From Trichomonas vaginalis G3 (taxonomy: Eukaryota > Parabasalia > Trichomonadida > Trichomonadidae), in the NCBI RefSeq assembly GCF_026262505.1, contig NC_067207.1, positions 22,722,082-22,786,081 on the forward strand: a stretch of 64,000 nucleotides of DNA, in the 5' to 3' direction. Each line of letters begins with the position of its first letter. The first letter of the stretch is position 1. Below are positions 61,451-64,000 of the stretch, piece by piece. The position numbers and the translations under genes were made by a program. The notes under the pieces were generated by a model. The model did no database searches. It saw only the letters and a program-made list of their open reading frames with translations, and had not been told where the DNA came from.

Positions 61451-61509
61451 TCCGACGGTTAAGCCACAAACGAATGTCCGACGGTTAAGCCACAAACGAA
61501 TGTCCGACG
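61451..61509 (+). repeat. Tandem 26-bp repeat, two units plus part
   Basis: A 26-base unit beginning TCCGACGGTTAAGCCACAAA starts at 61451 and 61477; a third partial copy starts at 61503. Confidence 0.9.
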
Positions 61510-61518
61510 TCCCACCAA

Positions 61519-61550
61519 AAAATATTTTTTTATTTTTATTGTAAGAACAG
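61519..61550 (+). promoter_or_regulatory. Element promoter motif: ATATTTTTTTATTTTTATTG + TAAGAACA
   Basis: This block ends just before the ATG of the KilA-N gene and is repeated at 62478-62504 and, slightly changed, at 63736-63766. Confidence 0.6.
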
Positions 61551-61551
61551 T

Positions 61552-62214
61552 ATGACAGTCGAAGCAAAAACGTTCACGAACAAATCTAATGGCGAAACAT
61601 TCACAAAAGGCACTTACAATGGTATTGAAGTCTTACGTAGAGACAAGGATGGTTATATAAATGTAACAAATATGTGTCAGCAGTTTAGGAAAGACTTTAG
61701 AAAGTTGTTGGAAAATAAGTCCTGGGAAGAGTATTTTAAGGCATTTTGTGAAGAATATACCAACCCGCGGAATTCCGGCGGTTGCTTTTTATACAAAGTT
61801 CATGCAGGAATTCCTGATGAAATCAAACAGGTTAGAGGAACGTATGTAGACCCAAGACTCGTAAACTATATAGCAATGTGGGCTTCTCCAAAATATTGTA
61901 TAGCAGTTGGAAAAATTATGGACTCCATAGACAAGAAAGTTCATGAGAAATTAGATGAAGAAGAACTTGAAGATACAGTAGAGAATGCAAAACCTTTGTT
62001 CGAAGAAGAAGTTAGAAAAATGCATGAAAAACAAATAGAACATGAACGTGAGATATGTTCTGGTTATAGAGACTCTCCATACGAACTAGACCAATGGGAA
62101 CAAGAAGATTTAAAGAGAGAATTTAGAGAATATGAACTCGCTAAAATTTCATTAGAAGCTGCAGAAAAGAAGTTAAAAGTTTGGGGTCGTTTTGTACAAA
62201 AATATTGTGAGTAA
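61552..62214 (+). CDS. KilA-N domain protein
   Basis: A 220-residue protein. Residues ~15-115 form a KilA-N domain: YNGIEVLRRDKDGYINVTNM CQQFRKDF, then SWEEYFKAFCEEY, then VHAGIPDEIKQVRGTYVDPR LVNYIAMWASPKY, the conserved G.yV.p.l...ia.w.s p.y signature. Residues ~150-215 are a charged coiled coil (EEEVRKMHEKQIEHEREICS). KilA-N proteins of large DNA viruses and phages bind DNA. The gene is flanked by a ~95-base inverted repeat, and a palindrome-like hybrid sequence encodes NPRNSGG inside the domain. The promoter motif before the ATG is shared with 62505 and 63769. Confidence 0.85.
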   Translation: MTVEAKTFTNKSNGETFTKGTYNGIEVLRRDKDGYINVTNMCQQFRKDFRKLLENKSWEEYFKAFCEEYTNPRNSGGCFLYKVHAGIPDEIKQVRGTYVDPRLVNYIAMWASPKYCIAVGKIMDSIDKKVHEKLDEEELEDTVENAKPLFEEEVRKMHEKQIEHEREICSGYRDSPYELDQWEQEDLKREFREYELAKISLEAAEKKLKVWGRFVQKYCE

Positions 62215-62246
62215 ATGAACCATTTTTTTTCGACAAAAATATATTT

Positions 62247-62299
62247 TAGGGTAGAAGGTATATCTACCCCGTTTTCTACCCTCTTTTCTACCCTCGTAG
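62247..62299. repeat. GGGTAGA hairpin repeat
   Basis: GGGTAGAAGGTATATCTACC C is an inverted pair with a short loop, followed by two more TCTACCCTC blocks. The same family lies at 52978, 53941, 54027, 54262, 54428, 63422 and 63553, mostly after genes. It could be a terminator or 3'-processing signal. Confidence 0.7.
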
Positions 62300-62315
62300 A
62301 AAACACACAAAACTC

Positions 62316-62413
62316 TTGAATTTTGTATAAAAAAAGCAACCCGCGGAATTCCGCGGGTTGGTATATTCTTCACAAAATGCTTGTTTTGAGGTCGAGCCAT
62401 TTTTGGCTCCACC
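62316..62413 (-). repeat. ~95-bp inverted repeat, right copy, with perfect 24-bp palindrome
   Basis: The reverse complement of 61188-61283 with a few differences. The central palindrome at 62337-62360 is CAACCCGCGGAA / TTCCGCGGGTTG, differing symmetrically from the left copy so that each remains perfectly palindromic. Confidence 0.9.
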
Positions 62414-62477
62414 GTATTTTTAAACCAAACTCGTTCATTTTGTGCTGAAATAAAATAAAGTTAGTTTTTTAAAAAAA

Positions 62478-62504
62478 ATATTTTTTTATTTTTATTGTAA
62501 GAAC
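62478..62504 (+). promoter_or_regulatory. Element promoter motif, second copy
   Basis: ATATTTTTTTATTTTTATTG then TAAGAAC directly abuts the ATG at 62505. GTTAGTTTTTT lies upstream, as also before 63769. Confidence 0.6.
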
Positions 62505-63419
62505 ATGTTAGCAACAACAGCACCAAACTCGTTAGTCATGAACCCAACTTCAATGTTAGTAGAGATGAAAAGCTTCATTCCTTCTTCATATACTTTCGAA
62601 ACAGAAATCCAGAAGATAAAGCAAGAACTTCTCCAAGGAGATTTAGACTGTACCGCAAAAGATGAAACAAATGAACAGTATCTTTATGAAATGCAGGACA
62701 TTATTGACCATCTACCTAAACTTCCTGAAATACAACAACAAAAGCTTACTATTCCAGAATTCGATGAAATAGAAGTCAAAGCAACTGACTCAGTAGAAAT
62801 AAAGAAGTTCATACGAAAGGTAAACTATGAGTTTCTTGGATTTCATTGCAACCACAAAGTCATGGACAAAGATTGCGACATGGTATATAAGAACATCTCT
62901 GACATATACAAATCTGAAGAGTTTAAGACCTACGACAACTTTGTTTCGTTAGTTGCAAAATGTGTATGGCAGATAAGAGATAAAGATAGAAGAGGTAAGG
63001 TATGGAATGAACAGATAAAACCCGCAACTTTTGAGTTAAAGAGAGCAATTGACGCCTTAGTCATACTAGCAGGTAAGATTTCAATGTACAATGCTAAAAT
63101 GAACCCACAATGTTCAAAATGTAAAGCAGCAATGAGGAAATATAACTACTCCGTCAAAGAGATAGAACGTATGCGAAACGACTATGCTGACTTAAAGAAA
63201 GAAGTAGAGAAACCAGCAGAAGATAAAATGGACATGTTGACATTTCTGAACAAAAACTATCCAACAGCTGACGATTTCCTTCTATCTGATGTCAAGAAGA
63301 AATATAAAGAAACATTCGGCATAGTTAAAACATTCGATGTACTGACAGAAGAAATAGAAGCTACGAAATTGTTTAGAATTTCACGAATTCACAATGTTTA
63401 CCATGTAAAACGCTTATAA
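62505..63419 (+). CDS. Unidentified element protein, 304 residues
   Basis: An N-terminal ~45 residues precede a helical body (YTFETEIQKIKQELLQGDLD). A Cys/His cluster near the middle (FHCNHKVMDKDCDM) and a CSKC pair (NPQCSKCKAAMRKYN, ~205-220) could bind zinc. A coiled-coil-like segment follows (VKEIERMRNDYADLKKEVEK). The C-terminus (FGIVKTFDVLTEEIEATKLF) is mixed. It is not recognised. It shares the promoter motif with both KilA-N genes, so it may be co-regulated. Confidence 0.55.
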   Translation: MLATTAPNSLVMNPTSMLVEMKSFIPSSYTFETEIQKIKQELLQGDLDCTAKDETNEQYLYEMQDIIDHLPKLPEIQQQKLTIPEFDEIEVKATDSVEIKKFIRKVNYEFLGFHCNHKVMDKDCDMVYKNISDIYKSEEFKTYDNFVSLVAKCVWQIRDKDRRGKVWNEQIKPATFELKRAIDALVILAGKISMYNAKMNPQCSKCKAAMRKYNYSVKEIERMRNDYADLKKEVEKPAEDKMDMLTFLNKNYPTADDFLLSDVKKKYKETFGIVKTFDVLTEEIEATKLFRISRIHNVYHVKRL

Positions 63420-63421
63420 AA

Positions 63422-63482
63422 TAACTGGGGTAGAAAAGAGGTTAGAAAACAGGTTAGATCTAACCTTCTACCCTAAAATATA
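63422..63482. repeat. GGGTAGA hairpin repeat with GGTTAGATCTAACC palindrome
   Basis: Inverted GGGGTAGA ... TCTACCC halves enclose a perfect GGTTAGATCTAACC palindrome, followed by TAAAATATATTTTT. It lies two bases after the stop codon of the preceding gene, a position fitting a transcription end. Confidence 0.75.
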
Positions 63483-63552
63483 TTTTTATTGAATTCTGAG
63501 TAAAATTCTGAGTAAAATGACATATGGAACACATACTTTTTCAGTAAGGACA

Positions 63553-63606
63553 TATGGGGTAGAAATGAGGGTAGAAAACGGGGTAGATATACCCTTCTAC
63601 CCTAAA
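63553..63606. repeat. GGGTAGA hairpin repeat, further copy
   Basis: GGGGTAGAAATGAGGGTAGA is paired with GATATACCCTTCTACCC. Same family as the repeats at 62247 and 63422. Confidence 0.7.
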
Positions 63607-63735
63607 CATTATTTTTGCTGAATTCCGTACGAAAATCGTAAAAAATTGCGAGTAGGTAAGAAATCCTGGTCGCCATAACTCTATGAAAATCATGAATTTC
63701 CTTAAGATAGAAAAAATAAAGTTAGTTTTTTTAAA

Positions 63736-63768
63736 ATATTTTTTTTATTTTGTATGTAAGAACAGGAA
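63736..63768 (+). promoter_or_regulatory. Element promoter motif, third copy (variant)
   Basis: ATATTTTTTTTATTTTGTAT then GTAAGAACAGG precedes the ATG at 63769. AAATAAAGTTAGTTTTTTT upstream matches the second copy. Confidence 0.5.
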
Positions 63769-64000
63769 ATGACAAACACTGAGTTTGAAACAGTTAAAAG
63801 GATAGACAATGAGACCAAGGTGGTTAGAATAGGTGATTTAAACGTAAGATACTCAAAGAAATACAAAAAATATTCTTTGTCAGACATTCTAACACTATCT
63901 GAAAAGAAAGCACACGACTGGGTTAAAAATGCTTCAACTCAGAAAATTTTGACAAGAAATCCTGAGCTTATGATATCGGTAAGATTCTATGGAACAAGAG
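63769..64000 (+). CDS. Second KilA-N-like protein, 3' end beyond window
   Basis: The visible 77 residues start MTNTEFETVKRIDNETKVVR. Residues ~30-77 (YSLSDILTLSEKKAHDWVKN, then TQKILTRNPELMISVRFYGT) resemble the first half of a KilA-N domain, in which a small strand-loop is followed by 'l....k....W.....t...l'. The gene runs off the window with no stop. It has the same promoter motif as the KilA-N gene at 61552. Confidence 0.5.
   Translation, partial: MTNTEFETVKRIDNETKVVRIGDLNVRYSKKYKKYSLSDILTLSEKKAHDWVKNASTQKILTRNPELMISVRFYGTR

Larger units (their letters stand above)
52738..64000 (+). mobile_element. Maverick/Polinton-like element, one end (continues past window)
   Basis: After an A25 tract (52713-52737) the sequence changes character. 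Spacers become repeat-rich and genes are small and densely packed. The gene set is viral: D12 methyltransferase, rve integrase (57956-58915, minus), KilA-N proteins, candidate jelly-roll capsid protein, tail-fibre-like gene and small amphipathic proteins. This matches Mavericks/Polintons, which are abundant in trichomonads. The exact terminus is not proven; a short hairpin (AGGCACTTCGTGCCT, 52753-52767) and seven 25-base repeats lie near the edge. Polymerase B, packaging ATPase, protease and major capsid are not in the 11.3 kb seen. Confidence 0.75.

Noticed and set aside
1..64000. tRNA, rRNA or spliceosomal introns
   Set aside because: No cloverleaf or rRNA-like stretch and no broken frame with intron-like borders was noticed by eye; a covariance-model scan would be needed to exclude small RNAs.

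Overview
The window looks like nuclear DNA of a parabasalid flagellate (Trichomonas/Tritrichomonas group). It is AT-rich, with long open, intron-free genes on both strands and short 5' leaders. The gene families fit this group: a DUF3447-ankyrin protein, a leishmanolysin (GP63)-like protease, PH/leucine-rich-repeat proteins of CARMIL type, a protein resembling the trichomonad initiator-binding domain, bacterial-type wall hydrolases, and a Maverick/Polinton-like element. The species cannot be fixed from sequence alone.

Host-gene blocks. 1-8.6 kb: a 5'-truncated helical protein, a large beta-propeller/solenoid protein, a small membrane protein, a nitroreductase-like protein and an RPB11-like RNA polymerase subunit. 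8.6-10.3 kb: a large near-perfect palindrome inside an outer inverted repeat. 10.3-11.9 kb: a secreted thioredoxin/PDI-like protein. 12.1-15.5 kb: a DNA transposon with ~780-bp terminal inverted repeats, a 15-bp flanking direct repeat and an integrase-type transposase split over two frames. 16-19.4 kb: a FOP/CEP20-like LisH protein and a HEAT-like protein. 20-28.6 kb: two paralogous SH3b-SH3b-GH19 hydrolases flank a possible TTAA-bounded element, a decayed ankyrin gene and another decayed gene. 29-41.7 kb: two PH/LRR paralogues flank a gene carrying about 44 almost identical 99-bp ankyrin repeats. 43-52 kb: initiator-binding-like protein, cyclin, PH-like protein, cyclic-nucleotide-binding protein, GP63-like protease and a truncated GP63 copy.

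From about 52.74 kb to the end lies one end of a Maverick/Polinton-like virus-derived element. It carries a D12-class DNA adenine methyltransferase, an rve integrase, two KilA-N proteins, small amphipathic proteins like minor virion proteins, a candidate jelly-roll capsid protein, a phage-tail-fibre-like gene and several unknown genes. Its genes share AT-rich upstream motifs, and the spacers hold a recurrent hairpin-forming repeat. DNA polymerase B, packaging ATPase, protease and major capsid protein are not seen and may lie beyond the window.

Several element genes and the ankyrin genes are broken by single-base indels, many in homopolymers, so decay, recoding and sequencing error all have to be considered. 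A GTGACA/TGTCAC motif recurs just upstream of several start codons and is a candidate promoter element.
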